Below are positions 38,841-52,528 of a stretch of 64,000 nucleotides of DNA, one piece after another. Source of the stretch: Callipepla californica brunnescens (Eukaryota; Chordata; Aves; Galliformes; Odontophoridae); assembly GCA_023055505.1 (NCBI GenBank), contig JALIRH010000002.1:1922001-1986000 (forward strand), read 5' to 3'. Position 1 is the first letter of the stretch. Each line of letters opens with the position of its first letter. The position numbers and the translations under genes were made by a program. The notes beneath the pieces were generated by a model. It was not told the origin of the DNA and did not search any database. It worked only from the letters and a program-made list of their open reading frames with translations.

Positions 38841-39224
38841 AGAATCATAGAATGATTTGGGTTAGAAGGGACCTTTAAGATCATCTAGTTCCAATGCCCT
38901 GCTGTAGGCAGAGACACCTCCCTCTAGACCAGGTTGCTCAAATCCCCATCCAGCCTGGCCTTGAAGGCTTCAAGGGAGGAGACATTCACAACCTCTCTGG
39001 GTAACTTATTCCAGTGTCTCAGCACTTTCATGATTAAAAAATTTCTTCCTAAATCTACTCTTTTCCAGTTTGAAACCACTTCTTCTTGTCCTGTTGCTGC
39101 GTGCCCTTCTAAAAAGTCCCTCCTCAGCTTTGCTGTAGGCCTCCTTCAGGTACTGGAAGGATGCTATAATGTCCTCCTGGGGCCTCCTTTTCTCCAGGGT
39201 GAAGAACTTCAGCTTTCTCAGCCT
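38841..39224 (-). mobile_element. CR1 LINE fragment inside mariner
   Basis: Complement of a CR1 3' region: GAATCATAGAATGATTTGGG, GTTGCTCAAATCCCCATCCA, and up to the ORF2 C-terminal coding block (CTCCAGGGTGAAGAACTTCA). It starts about 20 bases inside the left end of the mariner. Confidence 0.92.
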
Positions 39225-39252
39225 GACAAAATGATGTCTGACATATACATGT

Positions 39253-39390
39253 CCTATTGCTGGAGGCTTTCAAGGCTAGATTGGGTGGGATCCTGGGCAG
39301 TTTGATTTAGTGGTTGTCAGCCCTGCCCATGGCAGGTGGGTTGGGTCTAGATGATTTTTAAGGTACTCTCCAAGCTAAGCCATTCTATGG
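39253..39390 (+). mobile_element. CR1 LINE 3' tail inside mariner
   Basis: Forward CR1 3' end: GGAGGCTTTCAAGGCTAGAT, GGGTCTAGATGATTTTTAAG and AGCCATTCTATGG. It faces the minus-strand copy immediately to its left. Confidence 0.88.
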
Positions 39391-39517
39391 AAGTGCATAT
39401 GAAGCAAAGACATGGAATTGAATGACTCCGTGCAGAAAAAACTGCATCCATTGAAATTTATCGGGGATTGCTGAACATCTATGGAGACTAAACAGTGGAT
39501 GTTAGTACAGTGAAGGG

Positions 39518-39815
39518 GGGCTATTAGAAAGAAGAGGACAGACTCTTTATCAGGGTCTGTCATGACAGAACAAGAGTTTCAACCTAAATAGAGATTTAGA
39601 CTGGATATAAGGAAGTTGTTTTTATTTTACAATAAGGGTGGTGAGGCACTGGGAAAGGTTACTCGGAGAGGTGGTGGATGCCCATCCTTGGAGACATTCA
39701 AGGTCAGGCTGGATGGGGCTGTGAGCAATCTGAAGTAGCTGTAGGTGTTCATTGCAGGAGATTTGGACTAGGTGACCTGCAAGGGTCCTTGTCAGCTGAA
39801 ATGATTCAATGATTA
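39518..39815 (+). mobile_element. CR1 LINE 3' fragment inside mariner
   Basis: Forward CR1: AGGACAGACTCTTTATCAGG, GACTGGATATAAGGAAGTTG, GAGACATTCAAGGTCAGGCT, GGACTAGGTGACCTGCAAGG. It interrupts the mariner transposase between its N-terminal and catalytic halves. Confidence 0.88.
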
Positions 39816-42324
39816 CTGATGACGTTACATGGTGTCACACCTATGAGCAGGAGTCAAAAAGGCAGTCCATGGTGACACATGAATTTCCATTGGAGCCCTT
39901 AGAGGGTAAAGTGATGTGCAGTGTTTTGGGATAGGAAAGTGGTGATCCTTCTGGATTTCCTGGAACCCTGGACAAACTATCAACTCTGACCAGTAGCTAC
40001 ATCATGATGCTGACTGAGCTGAGGGCTCACACTTCCAGAGTCATGCCAGAGGAGAACACACCTTCTATCTTGCAACACTGGCCCCTTATCATTTTGAAGA
40101 CCATGGAGCACATTGCCAATCTTGGCTGGACTGTCCTACCACACCCACTGTGTAGTCCAGATTTGGCACCTTCTGATTTCCGTATGTTCAGACTGATGAA
40201 AGATGGACTACATGGGCAAATTTTCCCAGCAACGACACCTTCAAATGAAACAGTGGGTCACTTCCTCTGGTGCAGATTTTTCAAGCATAGCATGCAGGCT
40301 CTTGTTCATCACTGATGAAAATAAATAGCTAATGGTGGTAACTTTGTTGAAAAATATTGTTTTACAGCTTAGAATTTTCACTAACAAATAGCTCAGTTGT
40401 GCTCTTAGATACCTGTTGTAGTTGGAGATAAACAGAAGGCATTACTTTTGGGGTGACCCACGTATTTGCATGGAAGGTAAAATTCTCAAGTTAAGGGAAA
40501 GAAAGGAGAAGGTCTGTAAACAGGAAGAGGACAAACTGCCCCCTTCTGCCCATGATAAGGAAACTGTAAGAATTTTGCTGGGCAAAAAATGCATATCAAA
40601 ATGTAGCCTTTGGGATAAGTTTGCCCTGGAAGCTAATGCTCTCTATGGGGTTGTGCTCAGTGTCAGCCCCATCACCTGGGGCTGGAAGGAAGGTCATTCA
40701 TACTACATTTGGTCTTCACCTGTAGGTTAAAATATGCTGCTCTTCTTTAAAGCATTTTGGATTTCAGAGAGCTAAACCTCAGGCTCCTGGTTTATTTTCC
40801 TTTTCTTCATCTGCCACAGACACATCATTTAATTTTCCAACCCGGAGTACAGTAAGATCGGCTCTGAACTAGAGGAGCCCTAGGAGCTGAGGTCAGAATT
40901 GCTCAAAATGAATTTTGTGGAGTAATAAAGTCTTGAAGGAAAAATGAAGAAGAAAGAAACAGTAGGAGGTATGAACTAGGTACTCTGTTAGTAACTCTCT
41001 TCTAGTTCCAGGAAACTAAATGGATTTTCTTAGACTTCATGACTGCAGAGTCTTGAGTGATTAAATTTATAAATGCTGAAAAGCAAATCAGCAAAATAAT
41101 TTCGGTTCCCACATTTTCCTTAAAACGAGTAATTTCTCGCAGACTCCAGCAAGAGGAAGCTGGTAGAAATGGTGTTTATCATACTCAATTTCAGGTCCAC
41201 ATCGCTCAAAAGTAAACAACTTGATCAGGAGTGAAGAGAGCAAAACATGAGACATTCTAGTTAATTTAAATAAAAATGCACTTCAACCCTTCCCATTATG
41301 CTAATTTCCCCATGCTGTTTTTTTCTCATTCTACGTTGGTGCAGAGTAATCACATTTCCATAACTTGAAGAAATTGCTGAATGTATTTTAGTATTTTCTT
41401 GTGTTAGTGATGCATGCAGGAAGGATGGAAAATGTCCCACTGAAAATTGTCTTTGTTTAGGATCTAAAACAGATAGTTTTAAGTGTGCCTGGTGTTTGGG
41501 CGAAAAGGGGGAGCAAGCAATGGGTAATTTGTGATTGCATTTCTTCCCCTGTTCTTGTGGGAAGTTCCTCTCCTAAGATAACAGAGCTCAGGTTGCCAAT
41601 CACTACTGCGATCTTCTGTGTGAAAGATAATGCAAAGTTGTAATAGCACTATTTCACTCCTCTAAAAAAGATTTAGAAGTCCCAGACTGCTTGTTCTGTG
41701 CATGCCTGAGGCCTTTCTACCTGTAATTGCTTTGGGCTTTTGCTTGGCGAGAAACAGCTCTAAATCTCATTGAGGCTGCAGGGTGAGTTGTTTGGAAAGG
41801 TGGTTTGAGAAAGATTATCTAATCCAATTTATCTGTCTTCTTAACCTAGCTGTATATTGTGGGTAGGCAGGCCAGGCTGGCTGCTCCCTGCCATTTTTGT
41901 CCTGGGCAGCTTGCAGTGCCAGCATGCTACTAAAAAGGCATCAGGCACAAGCAAGTAGCATAACTATGGCACTGTTCTGCACAGTGGTCCTCCATGTAAA
42001 GTGTTTTATTGATCTTTAATGCATGCACACTGGCTTCATTTTTCTACATGCAATAAAATGTGAATCTCAAAGCCTGGATGCTAGTTAGAATAGGAGATCC
42101 TCATAAAGTCCAGCCTCGCTATTTATATGTCTATGCATACCATAAAGCAGAAGATAAATGACTCTGCATTTGCGTTTTGTGTGAAAGCCAGTCAAAATGT
42201 TACCCAAGGTGATGTGTTAGTTTGCAGAAGGTGTGTTTGTATTGCTTGAACTGGCCTTGTCCCTGTTAGAGTTAGACAGAGCTTCTGGAGACTGGAAGGA
42301 CAGTTTTAAACAGAGATAAGTTGC

Positions 42325-42935
42325 TTAGTGTAGTAGCTCCCAGACCAACTGCAAGACCTTGCAGGGTGATGGGTGAACATAGAAAGGGCGGTGATGTTGT
42401 TTGCTGGGACATGTGCAAGGCCTTTCACATCATCCCATACCACATCCTTTTCTCTAAATTGGAATGGTACTGATTTTGAAGGCTGGACTGTTCAGTGGAT
42501 AAAGAGTTGATTGTTTGATCACAGCCAAAGGGTTGTGGTCAGCAGATCTGTGTCCAGGTGGAGTCTAGACACTACTGGTGTCACCCAGGTGTCTTTGGAC
42601 CAGTGCTCTTCAACATCTTTATCAGAGGTATAGGCAGTGGGATTGAGTGTACCCATAGCAAGTTTGCTGGTGACACCAAGTTAAGTGCAGTTGATACAAT
42701 AGAAGGAAGGGGTGACATCCAGAGAGGCAGTACAGGCTCAAAAAGTGGGCATGTGATAGCCTAAGGAGATTCAGCAAGGTTAAGTGCAAGGTGTTGCACT
42801 TGAGTCGGTGCAATCCCAGATACGTTTACAGACTGGGAGAACTCATTGTGAGCAGCCCTGTGGAAAAAGGATATGAGGGTCCTGATGGACAAAAAGCTGG
42901 ACATGAACGAGCAGTGTGCTGTTAGGTGGAGTTCC
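42325..42935 (+). mobile_element. CR1 LINE ORF2 reverse-transcriptase fragment
   Basis: Unlike most copies this is an internal CR1 piece rather than a 3' tail. It encodes GPVLFNIFI, then SKFAGDTKL, which corresponds to the reverse-transcriptase active-site motif FADD with the first aspartate replaced by glycine. The following VDTIEG block is also CR1-like, and further downstream there is a GKCKVLHLS-like piece in another frame. It is non-functional. Confidence 0.85.
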
Positions 42936-44639
42936 TGTTAGATTTCTGTTTCTGTGTGGAGTAAACAGCCTGTGGAAAGCAAAAGTGAGGTCATTTCAGT
43001 CTCTTCCTTGTCGGTTTTATGTGACGTAGGTTGTAAAGCTCTTAAAATTGCTGTGTACAAAGAGAGGAAATAGTATGTTAGTGTCACTTTTTGGCCCTTC
43101 TAATATACAAATGGGGAGTGAAATAGGCACAGAGCTGGGAGAGGGTCATCTTTGGAGATGTGTAGTTTCTCATGTAATGATTTGACAGCTGCTGAAGTAA
43201 AGATACTTGCAGAAGTTGTCTCCTTCCAGATAAAGCCTTTTTTTCCCTCTTTTGCCTTGCCTCTATCACCAGCTGCATATAACATCTCTCCATTTGTAGA
43301 GTAAATCTGATAAAAAAATGTAGTTGTAAGCAGCAATGATTTTATCCCAGTGAAAAGATATTATCCAACAGAAAATATGTTGTGCTGGGGCATAATTTTT
43401 CAGATATGATGAATAACAGCAAAGCACGACCCTCAGTCCTAAGAATTTAGTTTTAAAAGAAGTACTGAGCATGTCAGATAAACTCAACTTTTTTCTCTCC
43501 TATCATTCTTTTCAAAGGCAGAGTTTGTTTTATAGATACATCATGACAAAAATCTGCCACAGGCAAATTTCAACAAAAGAGCAACTTCAAACACATCCAA
43601 TTAACAATTTATGAAAGGAAATCCTACAGAAAATTACACACAGATTCACAGGGCATAAAATCTGGCGCTAAATCAAATTTAATGTGGAAATGCCTATATG
43701 GGGAGTTATGGCCCCTTGCAGCGCATTGTCAAAAGGAACTTTATCTGTGGAGGCTCAGTGAGTGCCCTCTGTCACATCTCTTTTTGCTATAAATAAAAGA
43801 TTTTGTCAGAGACAGACAAACTGGAATGGGAAAGAAAACCCCTGATAAACCCAGTTATACACAGTTTTCAATAAGAAGTATTAAAAATAATTAGATTTCT
43901 TCGCACTTTCAAATCCAGGATTTGTTCAGTTTATCACTGAAATGAAGGGAACTGTGCCATCAGGAGCTACAAAATCACTTTTAATTTGTAAGCACAGCCA
44001 GCCACTATACATATCCCACTAGCAGGTCCTGGTGACTATATTTAAAGTTATTATGGAGCTGTTTTTCTGTCTGGAAGGAAATTTTGGACCCCCTTGCGTC
44101 TCCTTGCCACGTAGTTCACTTGTTCATTCAGCTGTTGTGGTTCGGTTTTCTCAAAAGATATTAAGTATACAAAATCACATAATTGCCTTCAGTAGCTCTG
44201 AAATTAACTTAAGCCACTACTTTGTTTGGAGAAAAACATTCTTGTCTAGACCATTATCTATTTAAACACATAAATAGCCTGCTTTTTTAAGAGATGGCTG
44301 AGCAGCATCACTTGCATTGCTCTATCTGTATTAATTTGGAGTTGTTTACAGAGACTAGGACCAGCAAGGGAGGGTGACAGATAAGTTGACAGAAGCCAAG
44401 ACCAAGCATCATTATGATGCAACTATGATATTACATATACTAACAACATCTGAAGAGGTAGTTATTAGATTGTTTCAGCTCCTATTATTCCTGTGCTCCT
44501 TCATCAGAACAGAATGGGAAACATTCAATCATTAGGAAATCTGGAATCTTCCACTGAAATGTGCATCTTCATGAGAAAGCATGGATTAATGCGTCCACTC
44601 ATATGCATTTAACTCCATGGCACAGCATCCTTGTGTTGG

Positions 44640-44699
44640 ATGAGGGGAGATGGACTAGAATGATTCCTTCCAACTCAAACAGGTCTATGGTTCTATGGT
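44640..44699 (+). mobile_element. CR1 LINE 3' tail, short
   Basis: Forward CR1 3' end: GATGGACTAGAATGATTCCT, TCCAACTCAAACAGGTCTAT, then GGTTCTATGG. Confidence 0.75.
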
Positions 44700-45409
44700 A
44701 CTACAAGGTTTTGCTTGCCTGGCACATGGTCCCATCTAGCCTACACATCCTTGTACAGTGTAACTGCCTCCACATAACCTAGCTACCCCGTTGATTCAGA
44801 TATGATGACACCCTATGTCACTGTAAATGAAGCACTAGAATACCCTGTGGTGTGGTATTTTTCTTTTTTTTTCTTTTTGAATCCATTAATATCTACTTTT
44901 GGCAGTGAAATGCTCAGCCAGATAACTTACTGTCCAAGGCACATAATAATCGGTGAATAATACACCCCTAGAGTATCTGAATCCTATTAAAATATGTCTT
45001 TTAAAATGTAAATGAATTTTTAAACTGATTTTAAATGGTGATTTTCTTCCCATAACACACTCTTTCTGTGCAGATAACAGATCCCAGGGAAGCACAAGGT
45101 GAAACAAAGTAAGATGTTCATGTCAAGAGGTTTTTATCTTCTGTTTATATGTCTGAAATATACTTGACTATATACGACCAACTTTTTCTGTATACCCCTG
45201 CCTCTTCCATTTCCCTACTTCCTTCATCTCATTGTATCATTTCCTTTGTCTGCAACTAGATGATGTTAATGATAATATTTTGATAGTCAACACCTATTTT
45301 TAAGCAACTGGAAAAGCTCTCCAGTTGCCAATTTCCAGAGATCAAACACTTTTTTAAGGAACAAAAGAAGATTTAAACAGTTCAATAAGTGATTCTAGGT
45401 GCATAATAT

Positions 45410-45643
45410 TCTTCAAAATGCGGGAGGTTCAGGTTGGGTATTACAGGAAAGAGTTATTCTTAGAAAGTGTGGTAATGCATTGAAACAGGCTGTCCAGGAA
45501 GGTTCTGCAGTCGCTGTGTCTGGAGATGTTCAAGAAACATAGAGATGTGGCACTGAGGAACATGGTTTAGTGGACATGGTGGGGATGGGTTGACAGTTGG
45601 ACTTGGTAATCTTTCCCAGTCTTAGTGATTCTGTCATTCTATG
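45410..45643 (+). mobile_element. CR1 LINE 3' fragment
   Basis: Forward CR1: TGGTAATGCATTGAAACAGG, GGTTTAGTGGACATGGTGGG, GTGATTCTGTCATTCTATGA. Confidence 0.9.
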
Positions 45644-46627
45644 AAAATCGAGCCAGCTTGTTTGTCTAAATATGATTGTAGTAGTTAAATACTACTTTAT
45701 TTCTCTGTGCTTCAGTCAGAGTTCCCCTATTGCAAATGTCTAAGCAATGCGGCAAGAAGCAAAAGTCCTCCTAAGTTGTGTTTTTCCCTTGTCCCTCAGG
45801 CATGCTTGATTAAGTTTCTAATTCTTGCCTAGGTGATTTGACATGGTTTCCTTCCTTCCACTGCAACTTCTGCTCCAGTCCTTCCAGTTTTCCAGTCCTT
45901 TTGTGCTCTTCTAACAAGATCTCCATTAGCCTTGCTCTTTGTTCACTTTAAGGGAATTTGAAGCATTTAACATCTTTGGAAACTTAGCTGCAGCAAGAAA
46001 GCAAAGGCTTTTACTTCTCAAACACCACCTCTTGAAGAGCCCCAGTGTTTCTGCTTCAGATCAGTCCAGATTGAGAGTGTTAAGCATCCTCCTGAACTGT
46101 TGCACTTGTTTTCTTCTGTAGCTTTCAGGAACTTTGGGGATATTCAGGTCAAGAATGTGCTATAGCAAGTGCCATTTCTTCTTTCAACTTAAGAGTGTTG
46201 GAAGCAGTTGGATTGCTTTTTTACCGTAACTTCTGATTAGGAGTCAAAGCTCAGATCAAGGCCAGCTTAAAGGATAGTGTGCATTGTTTGATGTGAAATA
46301 CTTGTGCGATTGTAGGACTGGAGTCTTTTGTGGGACCTATTACTTTAAGACTTGAACTTAACCTCCTGAATGTCCATACCACCCTCATGTTGGTTCATTC
46401 TCACAGTCCAGTCTAAATGGAGCCATCCCTATAGACGTAAGCTAAGGGAAGGGAAGAGAAAACCCTGCTAAACATCTGCCTCTACCTGCAATGTAGATGC
46501 AGTTGAACTTTGAACAGGCACTTTGAATATGGGTCTAAATAAGAGCACAGTTCCCAAAGGCAGAAATCAGTAGCTTACCTAGAAATCAGTATCTTGATAT
46601 GTAAGCAAAACCAAGCAAACTTTACAG

Positions 46628-46722
46628 AGGAAGGCCTATGATGCTGTAACAGGTGGGTTACAACTAGATGGTCTCTGAGGTCATTTTAAACTCATGCTAT
46701 TCTGTGATTCTATGATTCTGTG
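46628..46722 (+). mobile_element. CR1 LINE 3' tail
   Basis: Forward CR1 3' end: GGTTACAACTAGATGGTCTC, then GCTATTCTGTGATTCTATGA. Confidence 0.85.
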
Positions 46723-47102
46723 AGATTCTCAAGCTGTTGACAGTACAATCACATTACTGCAATGGTTTTCCTTAAACAAGATAGCATCCTTTGTTGTGTT
46801 TTGTGGTGTTGGTTGTATTGTTAAGTCTTCGGGGCAAATAACAAAGGACTTATGTATGTCTGAGAAAGTATCTCATTCCAGAAAAATCTGCAGTAAAATG
46901 AATACAGTGAATGTATGTTTTTTCATTTGCACATAAAGTTTTTGTTCTCTAAGAACTGTCTCAAGCTGAATGCTGGGGGTCTGATGTAGCTCAGTAGACC
47001 TGGCTTCAGGTCCTAGCACTCCTTCAAGACTTGGTATCTGTCTTCTTGTGTAACTTCCTGTTACTCTCTTCACCTTTTCACCATGGTTTATGTAGCCTAT
47101 GA

Positions 47103-47468
<366 letters not shown>

Positions 47469-50400
47469 TAAAAATGAAGATGATTGGCAGAAGAATTATT
47501 AATTCACAGGACCAATAATGAAGATTTAAAGAGGTAATCAATTTTCATTGGCTAATGTTTTCCTCTTTCATAATGGTCTCTAGTGAGTGAGGTAATTGAA
47601 CTTGGTTCTGCAGTGAAACAACTTTCTTGGTGTGTGCAAACTTCAGACTCAAATCTGTGACAGACCGAAATTATTCATCTTTACCATTAGAGAGAATAAT
47701 AGATTAAATAACTTCTGAAGTTTTTCAAGAATTATTGCTTTATTAAAGTATTCGGATGTTCTTAACACAGGTAAAAGAAGACTCACACTATTTTTTGTTC
47801 ACTTTTTTCCTTGGAAGTGCTATAAATATAATATGGTAAAAGGAACAAAAAGAGGTCTGAATGAGTTAAACATCCCACATTTTCTTTTTATACTTTTCTT
47901 TTTGTGCTTTGGGAAACTCTTGTTACTCAAATGTAAGTATAAATGAGTAAAACCTAGAACATTGTAATTTTTTTTTCTAATTTGTATGCTTTTACAGGCT
48001 TAAACTTGAGACGAACCAAAAAAGTGGGCTTCAGAATCAGAATATTTAATTAAAGACTATACTTTGTCTTCTAATGGGGTTGAGCTAATTTTATCAGAAT
48101 GGATTTTGGTTGCACTGTATCAGGAGTTGTGATTGAGTTAAGAGAGGTAAAAGGGGACAAATGTTCCTGCTATAGACCAGTGCTCTGAGGGTTTCACCTC
48201 TGTTTACACACTGTGATAGCTACACAAGTTAATGCTTTAAATAAAAAAAATTGATAGTTTTACAGGAGCAGGTTGAGGTTAGTGTATATTTAATCTCTGT
48301 TATGGTTTGCTGAATAGAGATTATTGAGCGGTGTATATTTGTGTATTTTTAAGGATAAAATTGTGAAATATCCTCACACTGAGTATCCTTGGGTGTGAAT
48401 CTTTCCATACTGGGGTAGTTTCTGTGAATCCAGGTAAAATCTCCAGGGAATTTTGTTGCAAGAAGATCCACATATTGGGATGATCCTGTGCTGTGACTGC
48501 AGTGCTATTTCTGCAAAGATTTTATGATAAAAAGGATATGTAGTCACTGATTTTCTCTTTCTTCCCAGAGAAACAAACCCAAAAACATTTAGTTTGCCTG
48601 TTAGACAGTGGAGAATGACAAACTCAAAGCCAACCTCAGATACACCATATTTGTAAAATCAAGAGGTGTAGTCATGTCTCCTTATTTTGCTGTAGATGCT
48701 TTCCACTGGCTGTAAGTTGGCTAATTACTAATTTCCCTCTGAATAACCTACTCAACTTCTGTAGTTAGTGAGTTTCAGATTTCTGCTTCCTGACAATGTG
48801 TGCACTTTGCTTTTACCTGCAGTTTTTCTTTATCTCCATGATAGCTGCATCCATTTAGTTTTGCTATCTGAGATTCATGTTCATCCAGTAAGCAGGACTG
48901 CATTCCACATACATTATTTCAAATGAAGCTAAAATATTTCTCCTCAGGTAGAAAGCATGAAATGGGATTTTTGGACTGCATCATACCTCAGCTGTATTTG
49001 AATAAGATGATACTTTTAAATCATTTTCACTGGGTTTTGTTTTTCTTTTTTCTGTAAGGGCTCATCTTTCAGGATTTCATTAGAAGTGGTAGGTATACAG
49101 AGAAGGGACTCATCCTTACAGCTTATTTTTTACCAATATATTTTCAAAACCAGTAACTAACCAAGAAGACTATAAGGAAGCATTATCATTAGCTGTTCAC
49201 CTCAACTAATGAACTAAATTTATCACCAAATTGATGTATACCATTTATTCTCCTGTCCTCTCTGGGGACTAGAATGAAGAACAGAATAGTACAACACGTA
49301 TTCTAAGTAAGTAGTTGAGTCTTACTGGAATTTGTACTTTTCTGAGTGCCTACCACCAGAAACACATAGGACGGACAGTGCAGGAGAGGTCACAGACCAC
49401 GGCAAGAACAGTGTTTCTTCTGGGATGCTCAGATTAGCATGTAACTTCAGAGAATCTTGTGATACTGCTACCAGTGCTGGGCCTCTCTTTTCTTAGGGAG
49501 ACATTGAATTTGTCCTTCTTGCAAGAACAGACATAAAATCTTTTTTGTGTTACTAAAGGATCGAGGAAATAAATTCCCTTCCCAACTTGTGTTGTGAGAA
49601 GGAGATACAAAACTGTGTTCATAATAGTAATCTTCTTAATGTTCCAGTGGCTCTTTCCCACTTGTGTGTTTTTCACATCTCCAGAATCTCTTAGGAAGTT
49701 CAGGTTAATGGGACATTGTTCTCTGTCACGAACATCTCTTGAGGCACTTTTCAGAGTTCACAGTTTCCATGTAGAAAAGTAATAGCCATGTCAGAAGTTC
49801 AGCTGGCTGTTCCTTTTATTTAAATATAACTCTTTTGCTATTGCTTGCAGATTAAAAATAGAGAAGTCTGCTAGGGAGATGTCTTGCCAAAACCTTGCAT
49901 TTTGGATAAAGATCTTTATTGCTTTGAAATGTCAAAATCTGGTAGGACACGGCAGCCTTGACACAAGTGTTATCTCTTAAAATATTGCTTTGAACTGTTA
50001 CATAAAACCTATTTTAACTTGAACTGTATTGGCAGTGAATAATAGATGCCATAACAACTTTATATATAGCACTGTAAAATTTGCCATCAGAAATACATGA
50101 GCTGAACAGTAATGTGCATTGTCAATGCTCAGTGTTGGCACAAACCCTGCCGTAGCAAATATAGATGATTTAACCCCCTACGCCTTTCACTGGCACCTGT
50201 GCTAAGGTGAGAAATGAGATGAGTTAAAACCTGAATGAGAAACTTTGCCTGGCGACTGGAAAGACCTACAGAAGATAGGTGCTAAGTGTCATATTGATTC
50301 AGAAGAATTTGATTATGGTGATCCCCCCCATACAGACATAGCTTCTCTAGAGATGATCAGAGCTTGAGAGGAGAAGAAACCAAGCACTACCAGCACTTCC

Positions 50401-50494
50401 TTGGAGTAGCCATCAACCTTCTTCACAATGTTTCTTCCCTTCTTTTAGCACTCTCACATCACATTCCTGGAATACAAATCTGGTCAGTCGGACC

Positions 50495-50695
50495 CTGGTG
50501 GACATCGAGCCCAGTACTGCAACTGGACTAGGGAAGGGATTGTCCTGCTCTTCTCTGTGCTGTTGCAGCCTCACCTCAAGTACTATGTGCAGTTTGGGAC
50601 ATTGTAATATAAGGAAATAAAATTATTAGAGAGTGTCCAAAGGAGGACTACAACGATGGTGAAAGGTCTGAAGGTCAAGACATACAAGGAGCCAA
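50495..50695 (+). mobile_element. CR1 LINE internal fragment
   Basis: Forward CR1 ORF2-region relic: GCTGTTGCAGCCTCACCTCA, GTACTATGTGCAGTTTGGGA, and the TTAGAGAGTGTCCAAAGGAG block shared with the 15.4-kb copy. Confidence 0.8.
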
Positions 50696-51043
50696 ATGAG
50701 GATATGGTGATGTAATACAGTTTGATGATAAATCATCAGTAGTTGGATGGATAATCTTTGCAGATGGGAGGCCATCAGATTCAGATACCCATGGAGAGTC
50801 TTCCAACAGAAGAGTTCTAGGAAAGCATTTGGAACAACTAGTTCAAGTCTGCCATCAACTAATATGACCTGGGCACTCATTGCACTGATCTTAAGTCATT
50901 TACCTCTGTAACAATGATAAGAGTGTCATTCTATGTTGAAGATAGAATTGAGAGAGTTCTTTAACATGTTCATTTTGGTCAGAACATACAGGAAAGTTCC
51001 CCCTTATCCCTGGGGTATTTCTGTAAGCTTCTATTTCTTTCTA

Positions 51044-51064
51044 TTTTTTTTTTTTTTTTTTTTT
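51044..51064. repeat. Poly(T) tract
   Basis: About 21 T, followed shortly by CTGCAG. It resembles an acceptor, but no exon is recognised. Confidence 0.9.
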
Positions 51065-51489
51065 AATTTACTGCAGAACTCAGGCATTGACTTGGATAAC
51101 AGAAGAACATGGACAGTTTTCTCCTGCTATATATGGTCTTCAGTGCATGAGAGTTGATGCTCTCTTTGCGTAACTGTGGGAAGTGAGTATAGGTGGAGAA
51201 CACCTCCTCACAATTTATAACCATCGTTCTCATCCTGGAGAAGGCAAAAGAAAACAACAGAATTTCTTTTTAGCTGATACTTCTGTTGGCAAAGAGATGA
51301 GCTGAATAGGCTGTGGCAATAGGTGTGGGATGCTTTTATTTTTAGGAAAGCCTGTTCCCCCTGGATTGATGTTGAAAAATGTTAATGTTCATTTCCTTTC
51401 TGTTTTGAAGAGAGATGATAGATGCCAGCTTCTGGATAGATGCAAATGTACAGAACCATACAGAAGATGAAACACAATAAAAATAAAAC

Positions 51490-51503
51490 AAAAAAAAAAA
51501 AAA
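51490..51503. repeat. Poly(A) tract
   Basis: About 14 A after AATAAAAATAAAAC. Confidence 0.85.
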
Positions 51504-52382
51504 GCTCCACAGAGTCTGCCAGAGTGTTTTCCAGTCTAACCATGTTCCTTGTTCACTCATCACTACGTATAATTTCTTGCTGAGGGGTATTTTCAATAAG
51601 ATCTCTCACTGATGCTAGCAGTTTAGAAGGTTTAACACAAGCTATTTTCTATCTTTCATCAGCTTTGATAGTCCATGGGGTTGACTTATGAAGGCTCTGA
51701 TTGCCTCTTCAGACAGACTTTTCAACTCAATGTATAAAAGGCATGTTATCATGGCAAGCACCGTATGTGAAAGATTTGCTGCTATGTGAATGTCTAAGTC
51801 TTCAAACATTCTCTTCTCAGAACAGTGTTTTGGAGCATAATTATCGTGACCATGAGAGCTGCCTGTGAGGTTGATATGGCCATCGCTGGGATGTGATATT
51901 GAGTTGTTCCCTCTGCTCAAGTATTTCGGCCTGTCTAATTTAAAATGACCTGAGCTGTAGGACTGCCACCATTTATTTTGGGAGACTATTTCACAGTCCA
52001 GCAGACTTCAGCGTTGATGAAATGCTTCCTTCTGTTCTTGCTAAAGTTCCCTTACTCATTCTCAGCTCTTAACAACTAGTAAAACTCTATTGGACCCTGC
52101 AAATAATTCTTCTTCTTCCCCTTTGGTGTTTAAACTCCTTGAGTGCTAACAGTTATCTGCCTCCTCACAAGTCAGTCTCCTTTGCTTTTCAGTCATTTTG
52201 ATGCTCTTTTCTCAGTTCTTCCTTCTTTGTTAATTCCTTCCTACTGCAGCAGCAGATTTTACATAGGGTCGTGGTACTCTACCGAAGCTGAACAAACAAA
52301 ATGTGTGGATCCACTTTGAAGTTTACAAGCTCTGATGGAAAGATTTCTAGATGGTTCCTACACTAGTAAATTTAACAGTATT

Positions 52383-52528
52383 GTGGAGACATTCAAGGTC
52401 AGGACAGATGGGGCTCTGAGTACCCTGGTAAAGCTGTAGGTGTTCCTGTTCATTGGAGGGGAGTTGAACTACATTGCTTTTAAGGGTCCTTTCAGCTCAA
52501 ACAATTCTATTATTCTGTGATGATTCTA
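52383..52528 (+). mobile_element. CR1 LINE 3' tail
   Basis: Forward CR1 3' end: GAGACATTCAAGGTCAGGAC, GGAGTTGAACTACATTGCTT and CAATTCTATTATTCTGTGAT. Confidence 0.88.

Larger units (their letters stand above)
38801..40460 (+). mobile_element. mariner-family DNA transposon, inactive, with nested CR1s
   Basis: The ends are imperfect inverted repeats: the left end at 38801-38823 and the complement of 40438-40460 agree at 17 of 23 positions and share AAAGTAATGCC. Between CR1 insertions lie recognisable transposase pieces. 39391-39517 encodes the DSVQKKLHPLKF region. After 39816 come LLDFLEPW, then LKTMEHIANLGWTVLPHP and SPDLAPSDF, the signature spacing of the mariner D,D34D catalytic core. The piece ends in KHSMQALVHH. 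The usual HDNARPH block is partly lost. About 850 bases of mariner sequence remain, less than a full-length element, so it has internal deletions as well as insertions. It resembles the vertebrate Hsmar2/Galluhop type, judged from memory. Confidence 0.88.

Noticed and set aside
43500..44050. Possible conserved noncoding element, suggested only by its AT-rich, repeat-free look
   Set aside because: Conservation cannot be judged from one sequence; there is nothing specific to report without alignments.
51642..51920. Minus-strand open frame of 92 codons with a short hydrophobic segment (SHTVLAMITCLLYIELK)
   Set aside because: It looks somewhat protein-like, but I recognise no family, there is no convincing acceptor or donor, and frames of this length are common by chance here. 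A protein search and a conservation test would settle it.
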